A stretch of 64,000 bases of DNA from Ceratorhiza oryzae-sativae. Lineage: Eukaryota; Basidiomycota; Agaricomycetes; Cantharellales; Ceratobasidiaceae. Positions 47,836 to 58,152 of the stretch are shown here, one piece after another. Numbering within the stretch: the first letter of the stretch is position 1; each line of letters starts with the position of its first letter. The position numbers and the translations under genes are program-made. Under the pieces are notes generated by a model. It did not search any database. It had not been told where the DNA came from and saw only the letters and a program-made list of their open reading frames with translations. The DNA lies in assembly GCA_030998015.1 (NCBI GenBank), contig JARWMV010000232.1:1240001-1304000 (forward strand), read 5' to 3'.

Positions 47836-49754
47836 TTACCGTTTCCCAGCATGATACATATCATTCGGCAACGGGAACGCCTCGAGATCCCGGCTCAACG
47901 CAAGCGTATCGAGACTTGCGCGCACGGGCGCTCGCCTCCCACCCTCGACAGGTACATCAACGCTCGTATCGATCGAATCGCGCGCCGCATGACCCGCCAC
48001 CCCAAAATGAAACGGAAACGCCTCCAACCCAGACGATGAGATCCCCGACGCACTCGAAAACGTCGACAGGCCGAGAGTGTGTCGGGACGGGAGACGTGTG
48101 GCTTGGCCAAATTCAAGCGCTTCTTCCTCTTGCCTCGCAAGTTCGCTCAATGTGGGCACAGATGCTGCGGGTGGTTGGGCAGTGTGTGACTGAGCGGGGT
48201 CCGAGACTGAATCGGCTTCGCTCATTGCGAGTGAGCTGGGACGGAATTGGTGTGATTGTCCTTGGCCAACAGGGCTGGGCGGGACAAAGGGGAAACTAGA
48301 CAGAATCGAATCGGCAACCGATGCGCCGGATGCCGGACGCGGGGGTGGGGGAGCCATTCGGGCGCTGAGGTCCTCGGTGCTCGCCGATGCCTTGCCCGCA
48401 ATCATAATTCGTTCAGCGGATTCCACGACTGTTCCGATGCTGCTCGGACGACTGTCATAACCAACGGGTTCGGTCAGGAACGTTTCTCCGCCCTGGGGGT
48501 CTGCGAAGGTGATCTATTAGCGGTCAGGTTCGCACCACCGGGAATTGCAGGTTGTCCAAAGGTATTGAGAGACCGGACCGAGCCCTTGAAGTTCCCTGTA
48601 TGCTCGCCTCGGTCTGCGAATGGGTCGCTTCCGGTCTCGCTCTCCGGCGAGAATGGCGAACGTTCGGGTGCAGGCGGCAGTTCGGGCACCGGCGGAGCAG
48701 TGTCTTTTCTGCTTCGAGTGCTCCAGCTACGGATAAGATCTGCGCCGGCGGACGAGCCAGGTGTCGAGGGCGAGCTCAAACCGCCGGCCGGAACTTGGAG
48801 CACCTCTGGGCGGGCAACGCCAAGCACTTGACGAACACCACCCTGGGCCTGAGAGATGACGACAGGGGTGTCATTATACATGAAGCTTCCGACGCTAGAG
48901 ACAGTCGATGCGCGCGAGGCGCCAGAGCGCTGGCTGGCAGCGTAAGGGCTGGAAAACCGAGGAGGGCGGAGATCTGAAGAGCCGGTGGTAAGACGAGACG
49001 CGGCCGACTGTGGAGGTTCGAGCTTGAGATTGAGCTCTGGAGAGCGGAAGGGGCGAGAAGGCGGGAGAGGAGCAGAGCTGGCGAGCGACAGACCGCTGGA
49101 CTGTCGGTGGCCGTCTGCGAGGGACATGCTGGCCGAGCTGGGGGGCACGTAGGCGATGGGGATGACATGCGATGAGGAGCCGCTACGGACGGAATTGGCG
49201 TCTGCAAAAGGATCGAGGTTAATGACCGAGTCTGTGTAGACATGGAGAGCATGACTCGTGCCGGATGTGTGGTGCGACGGCGAGCGCGGAGACATGGTTC
49301 CGGGGGTGGCGGGCTTTTCTGAGCCGGGGGTGCCTGCACCGAACGGGTTGTGCTCCATCGCGTAGATACTCGCCGGAGTGGGCCGTGGGCCCATCGTTGC
49401 GCGCTTGGAGCTCGCGGCGAACGCCTGGGCGCGGCGTATGCGACGCTGGCGCCGCAGATACCAGAGACCACCGAGCAAGAGCGCAGCAGCGGCGAGGCAA
49501 CCGACGACGGCACCCGCCACCGCTCCTCCGCTGACCCCGCCGCCCGAGGTCGAGCCTGGCAGGGGGATGCAGGTGATCACATCGCACTGGTCGCAGGTGC
49601 TGGCGGGACATCAGCAACCCGTCAAAAAGAGGGAAATGACGTCGGCGTACCGGAGCGCGCGCTGACAGGACTCGTTGGCCTTGCAGTTGCAGACGGGGTC
49701 GGGGCAGTCGATGCAGGCGCGTTTGGAGAACGGGTTGTACAAGGCGGAGTCCAT
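47836..49754 (-). CDS. OPY2: Opy2-like membrane anchor/sensor of MAPK signalling
   Basis: Type I plasma-membrane protein. In yeast Opy2 recruits Ste50 and so Ste11 to the HOG and filamentation pathways. The short extracellular N-terminus has the Opy2 Cys pattern (CIDCPDPVCNCKANESC then a second Cys cluster up to VITCIPLPG). A Gly/Ala-rich transmembrane helix (AGAVVGCLAAAALLLGGLWY) is followed by basic RRQRRIRR. The long cytosolic part (about 530 residues) is disordered and Ser/Pro-rich, with potential MAPK sites. The two long reading segments are joined by a very short intron near 48486-48520 (35-38 nt). Start ATG 49754, stop TAA 47836. No N-terminal signal peptide is obvious. Confidence 0.8.
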
Positions 49755-50004
49755 AGCGAGCGGCGGGGAGAGCAGAACGAACGACGACGACGACGACGAC
49801 GGCCAGCGGCGGTCGAGAGTTGGAGGACAACCGAGTTCAAGAGGCACAGCGTCGAGTCCGGGTCAAGAACTGCACCATCAACCAGGCTGGCAACAAGGTC
49901 TATAGCGCCGGAGATTCCAATTGGTCTTAGACAGATCACGTAAGCCCGCAGACTCCCCCATTCGTCACCACCAAATGTATAGAACAACAGACTATAATAC
50001 ATGT

Positions 50005-50829
50005 CTAGTCGATAAGGTACTTTCGCCTGAAAAAGTTGCGCAGATGCAGAACCTGCCATACCCCAAGCGCAATCAGCGCCAGAATCGTCACCCACGCAAA
50101 GTTGACCACCCGTCGCTGCGTCGACTCTGTTCCGCAGTTAGTGCTCAGCTACTCATTGCTGGACATGCTCTGCCCACCGTTTGTGTCTGTCATCCGCACC
50201 TCCCGCCGTTTGAGGTGCCCAAACTCATCCGTGATCTCCTGCACGACAGCCTCCAGTTTCCTCATCTCTGTTTCCAAGCCAGACAAGGACTCTTGGTTCG
50301 CGATAGCGCTTGGAGTAACGTTAGTGCGCGCCAAGACCGGTGTCGTAAAAAAAAGGACGCCCTTACTTGTAATCCACCGCATCCGCACCAATATCGACGT
50401 CCAAGTCGACCACCCGTGAAGGCTCGGAGGACGAAACACCTATGCCACGTCGTTTAATGAAAATCACACTACTCAAATGACCCACTCACTTCCTTCCAAT
50501 GTGTTTGTGAAGCAAATACCAACGTCTCCCTCCCCGTGTGCGGTAATCGCCAGCCTCGTCTCCGCCTTGATGGCCTTTTTGCTGAGATACATGTGCTGGT
50601 GCTCGGAGCGATCCACAACCTCGATATCCACTCGCTGGTTTTCCCCCGGCCCCAAATTGGCGGTGATCACGACCAGAGCGCCGTCATGAGCTGCATTCCA
50701 GATGCACTTTCGAACCGGGCTCTTGGACGCCGGAACCGCAAATTTTATAGCTGTCGCTGGAGAAGGTACCAGCAACAGGCACGAGAGTAGCAGAGAAAGA
50801 GATAACAGAGCCGGCCGAGTAGAAACCAT
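50005..50829 (-). CDS. ERV25: p24 family cargo receptor Erv25 (p24 delta)
   Basis: Type I membrane protein of COPI/COPII vesicles that sorts cargo, notably GPI proteins. A signal peptide (SLSLLLSCLLLVPSPATA) is followed by a GOLD domain (IKFAVPASKSPVRKCIW to VGICFTNTLEGS, with the two disulphide Cys). Then a coiled neck (GLETEMRKLEAVVQEI, LKRREVRMTDTNESTQRR), one transmembrane helix (AWVTILALIALGVWQV) and the tail LHLRNFFRRKYLID, carrying the FF and basic residues that bind coats. Four exons, about 202 aa. The delta assignment rests on the tail and GOLD start. Confidence 0.88.
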
Positions 50830-50950
50830 GATAATTAGTGTAGAGCTAGTCGTTAGAGGGACGTGTCTCGTCGTTCGTGTCGGCGCTTAAGCCATCCGAG
50901 GTCCTGCGCGGTAAGCGTGGCGCAAGTTGAATCTCCTGCACCTTACCACC

Positions 50951-53281
50951 ATGGCTAAACGAGGCGCTGACCATCAGCTTACGCGTGACGATGACAACAG
51001 CGACGTCGAGGAGGTAAATGACACACTTTTATACTAGAATTTGTCTGATATTTTGAGCAGGAAGTTCAAGTGGGAATGGTCAAGGCTGACCCGGCTGTAC
51101 TTGCAAACCGACCGTACGTCATAGCATTTTGCTCATCCCAGGTTTTCATCTTACACCTCTCTTAAACAGAATGAAAGGTCTCCCGAAACGAAAAGGAGCA
51201 ACACCACTCTCTACCTCTGCTGCCTCTTCCAATACATCCTCGGTGAGCCTCTCAAAACAACGATCCTGGTTCCTCCTGCTTATCACGTTCCTAGGCCGCG
51301 CCTAGTCCCCGGCTCCCAGCGTTTGGAGGATTCGGCTCTACTCCCGCGGCGCCTGCCTCGGAGACAAAATCAGACGTGCGCCTGTTCTCCCTCTACTTTT
51401 CATCCCATGCTAATTCACCGTTCTAGGCACCCCGCTTTTCAGGATTCGCCGGGTTTGGTGCGCCAGCAGCATCCACTGCACCCCCGGCCCCACCCAAACC
51501 GGCCGAGGTAAGTCACCCGAACATCCCTGGGATGTCTGTTGTTCACATCACATACACGCAGCCTCCACGCTTCGCTGGGTTTACAGGGTTCGGCTCGTTG
51601 CCGGCACCCAAAGCAGACTCTGCAGCAGAAACAAAACCTGCCGAGGTGAATTTTTCGCACTTTGCTCGAGTCCTTGTGCCCGCTCACTGTATTATCCTAT
51701 GGTAGCCTCCCAAGTTCACTTCCTTTACCGGTTTTGGCTCGCTAAAACCTGCGGCTGTCGCACAACCGACTCCGGAACCCGCTCAGGCGCCCAAGGAGGA
51801 CACGGTATCGGACTCCACGGCCGCATTGACGTACTGGACTTCGTTGCGTGGACTCAATCATGCGTTTACAGAGTCTACGAAACGGGCTATTGATGCGGAC
51901 ATGTTTTGCGACCTTGGGGAACTCTTTGGGCAGTACAAGGAACATAGAGACAAGATTGTCAAGGATTTTGAGGACAGCAAAAAGGCCAAGACCTCGGCCC
52001 CTACTCCCAAACCCGCGGTTGTGTCTGCGCCTGAACAGCCCAAGCCAGTAGAGACCAAACCGGCATTTAGCTTTGGCTCATCAACTACCAAAGATACCGC
52101 ACCATCCCCCTTTAGCTTTGGTTCGAAACCTCCATCGACATCCGCATCAAAGCCTTCTCCCTTTGGTTTAAATCTCCCGTCTGGCAAACCAGCCTTTGGA
52201 CCTTCAGACCCGGCGCTGGTGACCCCAGCTGCAACCCCACCTCCGATGCCTCCTTCCCCTAAAAAACCTGCGCCTGTATTCGGCGCGCCTACTATGCCTG
52301 AGCCTACGCCTACACCATCACCTGTGCCCGAAACCAAAACCACAAGTATCTTTGACTTTTCCGCAACAAAGGGTGCGGCGCCCTCCTCCCCTCCCAAACC
52401 GGCGTTTTCGTTTGGCTCTGCCGCCCCTTCTGCCAATCCTTTTGCTAAATCGGATGCTAAACCGTTCAGCTTCAGCACGTCCAACAGCGCTACGCCTGCC
52501 CCTTCCGCTCTCTCGACCACCGTTACAGTCGGCTCGTCAGCCGCTCCGTCAACGAAACCATTCACGTTCTCGACTCCGCTTTCTACGCCTGGAACGCCGT
52601 TGCGTTTGGTGCAGGGTCACCAAAGGGCGTGGTCACACCCAAGCCTGCAGGAGGTTTGGTTGGGTTCTCATTTGGGAACAGTCCGCCGAGGAAGGAGACT
52701 GCCGGATTCCCGTTCGGGTCTGTCGCTGCTCCGGCTGGAAGCGGTGCGAGCTCGGCCGCTCAGACGCCCAAGGCTGAGAGCGGGTCGGATGAGGAGAAGT
52801 CCAAGGAGGCCGAAGGGGAGGGCGGGGAAACCGCGGCTGCCGTCGAACCAGACGAGGACAAGTCGCAGGCTGAGGGCGCTGGAGAGGAGAACGAGATACG
52901 TTGTATGCAGCCCGAGCGCGCGTGTTGAGGTATTACAAGCAAGCTTGGGTCGGCGTGGGCATTGGCAGCTTTAAGATCAAGTATGACCGAGAGACAAAGA
53001 AGCGGAGGATATTGCATCGATTGGAGGGAACTGGGCGAGTCGTGGTGGTAGGTTATTCCCGTCAGGCCCACCTGGAAAGCCGCTGATTGAAATTATAGAA
53101 CGTCCGTATGTTTGAGCAAATGGAACCTGTCAAGGAGAGCAAGGGCGTTTTGCGCTTTACAGGCACGGATGACCAGGGCCAACTTATGCTGTATCGCGTC
53201 AAAGTCAAGACTGATGACGAGGCTGAAGCGCTCTTCAAGGCATTCAACGAGGCACTCGAGGCAGTCAAGGCAGGAGCCTGA
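50951..53281 (+). CDS. NUP2: FG-nucleoporin Nup2/Nup50 with Ran-binding domain; two apparent frameshifts
   Basis: Mobile nuclear-basket nucleoporin that binds importin alpha and RanGTP. The N-terminus MAKRGADHQLTRDDD is Nup50/Nup2-like. Several mini-exons follow (51180-51780), each with an FxGFGS/FAGFG repeat. There is a helical segment (ALTYWTSLRGLNHAFTE), many FSFGS/FGL repeats, an acidic run and a Ran-binding domain (ETLYAARARVLRYYK-like, then GIGSFKIKYDRETKKRR, NVRMFEQMEPVKES, VLRFTGTDDQGQL) ending in LEAVKAGA, TGA. The frame slips by one base near 52600 (…STPGTP to AFGAGSPKG) and again near 52895 (…EENE to TLYAARARV). No GT-AG intron explains either. Each looks like a one-base loss. Confidence 0.82.
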
Positions 53282-54077
53282 AAGTCCTCCTTGAGATACC
53301 CATGCTTACTCTCCGATTGACTTTCATGTATGCTCTTGGATATGCTAATACGACGCCTTGTAGCGATCTTGTTCGGATAATCCATTCTTGCTGCCCACTC
53401 GTTTTTTTGTTGTTTTGTTTTGTTTTTTTGGATAAAAGTCGAGCTTGCTTCCCCAGCTTGCGCTGGGTTGGTCGCAGAATGTTTGGTGTGAGTTGTGGGA
53501 CAATAGTCATACATCCCTTTTACAACCTCTCAGAGCATGTTCAACCCACCGTCAGAAGGAAGTCATGTTCAGTGAGGGTCACGGTAGAGGTGTGCGGACA
53601 GCAATGCCACGCATAAACGCTCCGCCTATGCAGTCTACTTGTACCTTGGCACTCAAGAATAGCTCAGGAGTTGGCTGGCAACAAAGGCAATTAATCTCGT
53701 TCCAGCGATACGCGATGGAAGTGTCATATCCACAGAAGTTTATATCGCTCCTGCTTCCCTATTCCGACGTTGCTGAACCTATTGGACTTGATCAGGACAG
53801 TGCGACTGACATGACCGTCACAGAACATCGCCATTGAGCTCCCAACTGGCCTTTCTGCTCCAGATAACTCGTCAAATATTGGGTGCGATACCTGCGAGGC
53901 AAGACAGAGATCTGTGCCTCATGGATGTCATTGAATTCTGCGTCATGCCACTAAAGGCGAGACTTGAAATTGCTTTGGAGTGCCCATGCTCTTGACTTAC
54001 ACATGTTGATATATGCTCCTGGATGCACAAATACAATGCTTTACAAAGGGTGGATATACATTAGGTTTCATGAAAAC
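53282..54077. other. Convergent intergenic region
   Basis: About 800 bp between NUP2 and the second F-box gene, which converge. One frame of 130 codons lacks any family resemblance. The flanks at 53290-53350 and 53970-54040 look faintly alike (cccatgct, tatgctcctggat). No gene supported. Confidence 0.45.
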
Positions 54078-56082
54078 TCAATCTATGTCATAGAGATTAG
54101 AGATGGGGGCCAAGGAAGGCATTTCCCCAAAGTCGCCCTCAGAATCAGTTTCGTTAAACCCATCCTCATCCTCGTCCTCATCTTCGTCATACTCGTCTTC
54201 ATCCTCACCATCCTCCATATCCTCGTCATACTCCTCGTCGTCCCCGTCATCCTGGTCTTCATCGAACCCAAACATACTATGGTTCAAGGACCCCAGGGTG
54301 TCTTCCTTCGGGATCTCGGAGACGTCCGCGATCTTCCACAACCACGTTGGACCAGCAGGGTCGTCGGGCTCGTGGTTGTTGCCTGTCCAGGTTCCGATGA
54401 AACCCGCCGCCGAGCCAGCCTCTCCTATCTGTCCGCACACAGAGGCTAATCAGCCACGCCGCACGAACAAGCTGAATATAGGGGGAACAATATACCTGGA
54501 CAGCTTCGGTGACCCAGCGATCATCGTTCTCGTATCTTGTCACCTCCAGTTAAGGAACAGATTAGGTTTGGGACTGCGATGCTGTATTGAAAAGAAACGT
54601 ACTAAATGCCACCGGACATGCCCGCTAGGGGTCATGCATACAAACCCATGCACACCACTGATCATAGTGTCGTTTGCAACACTGACCCCTTGGAAGTGGA
54701 GTTGGGGGCGGTGCTCGAATGGAGCTTTGCCTGGCACGGAGTGAGTAATGCGTAATACCATGGTAATGATCCTCGTAGCCTCGTTGAACATCATATGCTT
54801 ACTATAAGAGTATGGGTATGAGATTAGCGTATGTTTGGAATTTGACTTACAATACGGAGGTATCTAGTCCGCCTGATGTCCGCTGTCCGTGGAACTACCA
54901 AAGCATTGTTAGCGTAGGGGAACTCTGTAACCAAATATCCGCTCACATTGTACTCTATACGGCGCATCAGTCAAGTTTCCGCGCGCGAATCAAACCAAAA
55001 AGACATACCATGGAAATCTCGATAGTCCATGAAACAGACTATTCTCCTCCATATCCCCTCAACACCAGCCCAGTCCACTATTCCGTCCTTGGTCACACGG
55101 GACGGATTAACTTGCGAGCAGTTGCCTCCGGTTTGGCACTACCTCCCCATGCTGCCTCTGCGCCTAATGGAGGTGTGGGATACACCTGTCCGATTTGCCG
55201 CCTCTGGTGCAAATTGGATAATATGACCAACTGACAAGCAGCGAGATGGATCCAGTTGGGTTGCATTACCCCAGTCTCGTCAACGGTAAACGGTCCATAC
55301 CATCCTTCCAATTTATAATTGTGGATGTTGTAGACGTATGCACGGGCATTGAGTCGCGCGATTTTCAGTTTATCTGGCGAGATGTTGGTTCGAGCGGCGA
55401 GAGTCATGTAATGGAGCTGGAGCTTGGCTGTGAGCTGCCGATCGGTCGTAAGCGGCTGGCGGATGTCCGAGTCATGGAAAAAGTGTCTGATAAAATACTC
55501 GGGGGCAAACTTGTCGGGTAAGAGAATCTTGTCTACCCATGCAAGGTTGCGCGTACGAGGGAGGGTGGAAGAGGCAGGGGGTGTTGTGACAAGCATGGAA
55601 AGTAAGGTATTAAGAGCATTGGAGCGGCGAAGAGACATATTAGCACTCGCTCCATCGTAGCTCTGACCAAGCCGCTTGAAGAACCTCTCGGCCCCGGTAC
55701 GTCGTTGGACCTCTTCCCGCCATCGGAACGTGCTACCATTACCACCGCCCGCTGAACAAGGTTGCTTCCCTTGACCATCTGGGGCGGAAAAGGAAGTGCA
55801 AAACTCTGGTGTCCTAATTGCCATCACGGTCGCATCGGCATGTTCTGGATTATCCCACAGATTGAGAAACGCCCCTTGCCAGAGCCATTCGCCGAGACTA
55901 TTGACGCAAGTGTGTAGCGCTCGACAAGACTGCGAGAATTGCGAAAGAGCAACCGGGGAGAGTTTGCAGACAATTATTATCAAGACCTCAAGAGGCATAT
56001 CAAGCAGATTCAATCTTGGTGGCGGCCCAGGTGGGGACATCACTTTGGCAGAGTCGAATTCATCCGAACTGTCGAGCATCAT
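54078..56082 (-). CDS. F-box protein with acidic C-terminus
   Basis: Probable substrate adaptor of an SCF ligase. The F-box is at the start: LNLLDMPLEVLIIIVCKLS then CRALHTCVNSLGEWLW. The first exon continues to about 55110 through RWREEVQRRTGAERFF and NLAWVDKILLPDKFAPE and a tail containing YVYNIHNYKLEGWYGPF. Later exons give GVHGFVCMTPSGHVRWHL, RYENDDRWVTEAVQ and AAGFIGTWTGNNHEPDDPAG. The last 60 residues are Asp/Glu-rich (DEEYDEDMEDGEDEDEYDED), ending SNLYDID, TGA. Start ATG 56082 (MMLDSSDEFD). The region 54480-55100 holds several small exons whose exact joins are uncertain. The overall form (F-box, alpha/beta middle, GTWTG ending) is common in basidiomycetes but of unknown target. Confidence 0.78.
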
Positions 56083-56571
56083 TATTCTATAGCCAATTTC
56101 AGATAACCAGGGCCAAATGAGGACAGGTTTAAAGCTTATCGTGCCCAGAGATGGTACGTCGGCAGGGGGGCAAAATAGATAGTTGCAGGAGACAAATTAG
56201 GAGACAACCTGCTGAGTGAAACCCGGTGAACCGTGGTGGTCAGCAGGATGACGGATCCTGCAATCTGGATCAGCGTTTAGCGTTTACGTGAGCCTCCACA
56301 TAGGTTCGCATATAATCAATGACACATCCCCATAACTTGGCCGAACCTTATGGAAATTTCTTTCGACAATAAACGTTGCATTGCTCGTGAAACAATATAT
56401 TAATTCTAGGGGCGCTTCGAAACCAAAAGGATATCATATATAAACCAGCGTCCAAACACTCTACGCAAGTGGTGGGCAAAAGGCAACCAAATAAGGAGTC
56501 AAATAGACCAAAGGTATGCTGCGAAAGAAATTTGATCGTACAACGCCACCATCTGGATAAGAGTCCAAGGC
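56083..56571. other. Intergenic region, F-box promoter and CPL1-like 3' flank
   Basis: About 490 bp. Both neighbours are on the minus strand, so it contains the promoter of the F-box gene and the 3' flank of the CPL1-like gene. Nothing else recognised. Confidence 0.5.
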
Positions 56572-57783
56572 TTAAAGGGGAATGCAAGTCTTGCCGTCAA
56601 ACGAAGGCGCATAGCCTTTGCCACACGAAGAGACTATAAAACCGAGTCAATCACCGAGCCGCATACAGAACGCGGTCGCACTTACCCATGCAAGTACCAG
56701 AAACACAACTGACACCTTGGGAGTGGTCGATTCTGGTGCAGTCTTGCCCTTGGCCGAGAGAGGGGCAGCCACCGCATGCCCTCAACTCCTCGAGTGGATC
56801 AAGGCTATGGAATGACAGTAAGAAGCCGTGTCGCTCGTGAAAGGTTTTCTGCTTACCACTCGTATTCAGATGAGTTAGTTAGGCCCTTCGCACCATCGAT
56901 TGGGCAGGCAGAGAAACCCGAAGGGCAGAGAGTATCATTGCGCTTGGCTTGGTTACGCTTGTGCTTATAGCCACCATGACCGTAAGAGCCTCCGCCATTT
57001 CCATAGTTGCCACCTCCATTTCCGTAGTTGCCACCTCCATTGCCATAGTTGCCGCCATTGCCGTAGCTGCCGCCGTCATTGCCGTAGCTGCCATCGTGAT
57101 TGCCATAGCTGCCACCGTTGTTTCCGCTAGTAATTATTCAAGTCAGATTCGAACTGAAACCAAGTAAGGGGATAGAGACTCACTAGCCGCCACCGTTTCC
57201 GTATCCGCCACTAGAAAACTATCAATCTAGATATTCTAGATAGAGGTACAACTTCACTTACCCATAGCCTGGGGGAGTCTGCGAGGGGCGGGGAGGGGCA
57301 CTGCTAGTGGTAGGATGGTAATTCTGCTCACAGCACGAGGTTCCATGAGACCTATATTTCAAATAAGACGACAAGAACATTGAAATATCGTTCATACACA
57401 TACCAGGTGTAGCCGTACCCGCAAGTAGGCTCGGGAGGGGTGGGTTGACGAGGAACGCAACATCCCTGGCGGTTGTCCCAGTACCAGCCGTTGCCGGGGC
57501 AGCCACGAGCACGGCTGAAAACACATTTCAGTACTAGGAAATGCATCGGGCGAGATAGCAACTTACGGAGGGGGAGGTGGGCTTGGCGGGCCACCGATTT
57601 CCAAGCAGCAGCTGCGCTCGCCCCACTACGCGGCTATAAGCTACGAGTACAAGGAACACATCTGAAAACACTCACGAAGAATTCGTTCGGCTTGCAGTTG
57701 GCGCGAGTCTGGACAGAAGGCTGAGCGGCCACGAAGCTGGCAAAGGCTGCAGAAATGGCGACAACGCTAGTGAGGGACTTCAT
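56572..57783 (-). CDS. Secreted CPL1-like Cys-rich protein with Gly-Tyr repeats
   Basis: The signal peptide is MKSLTSVVAISAAFASFVAA. Short Cys-rich modules follow (SCCLEIGGPPSPPPP, RGCPGNGWYWDNRQGCC, CGYGYTW, TSCCEQNYHPTTSS), each in its own small exon. A glycine repeat of GGSYGN/GGNYGN units leads into KHKRNQAKR, then the CPL1-like domain NDTLCPSGFSACPID, YEC, a LRACGGCPSLGQGQDCT block, VSCVSGTCMV and SSCGKGYAPSFDGKTC. The KR just before NDT is a good Kex2 site. CPL1 of Cryptococcus is a secreted protein with immune effects; in this organism a wall or host-interface role is only inferred. Start ATG 57783, stop TAA 56572. At least seven introns. Confidence 0.78.
56980..57126 (-). repeat. 18-bp tandem repeat coding for GGSYGN/GGNYGN
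   Basis: About eight near-identical 18-bp units within one exon of the CPL1-like gene, each coding for two Gly, Ser or Asn, Tyr, Gly and Asn (or His). Third-position differences between units show that it is not very recent. Such tracts expand and contract easily. Confidence 0.7.
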
Positions 57784-58152
57784 TGCGTAGTAGTGTAGTT
57801 TTTTGGACGCGAAAAGGACCGTGGGTGTACTAGAGAGCGGCGAGTGGAGAAGAGACCGAGGGCTCGAGGAAGAGGAGGAACTAGCAGAAGAGCTGGGCTG
57901 ACTGGTTGCTACGTAGGTGCTCTTATATCTCAGTCTGGGCTCGGCGTGTTGAAACAAACAGCAAACGCAAGACAGTCGCTTCGGTCGCCAGAAGATTATA
58001 TGCTATGCGCGGCCCCCAACGAAGCTCCCTTTCCATGGTTGTGTCCTGCTTCGCACGAGAAGCCCAGGCTCCACATCTGGCAATTGCATTTACTGTCAGC
58101 CTGTCGTACACACAAGCAAGAAGCCAATCAGCCTGCCACCGTTCTACAATGG
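57784..58152 (-). promoter_or_regulatory. Promoter of the CPL1-like gene
   Basis: About 370 bp. On the minus strand a TATAAG-type box lies at about 57922-57927, near 140 bp before the ATG. The rest is the 3' flank of the permease gene. Assignment of the box is tentative. Confidence 0.4.

Noticed and set aside
49350..49943. 197-codon plus-strand frame opposite OPY2
   Set aside because: GC-rich shadow of OPY2; the minus-strand Opy2 Cys pattern and helix are convincing.
51858..52565. 235-codon open frame on the minus strand inside NUP2
   Set aside because: Gly/Val-rich mirror of the FG/Pro/Ser-rich coding strand; no family resemblance.
53286..54045. Possible pair of duplicated 3' flanks
   Set aside because: Only a few short words match; too weak to call a repeat by eye.
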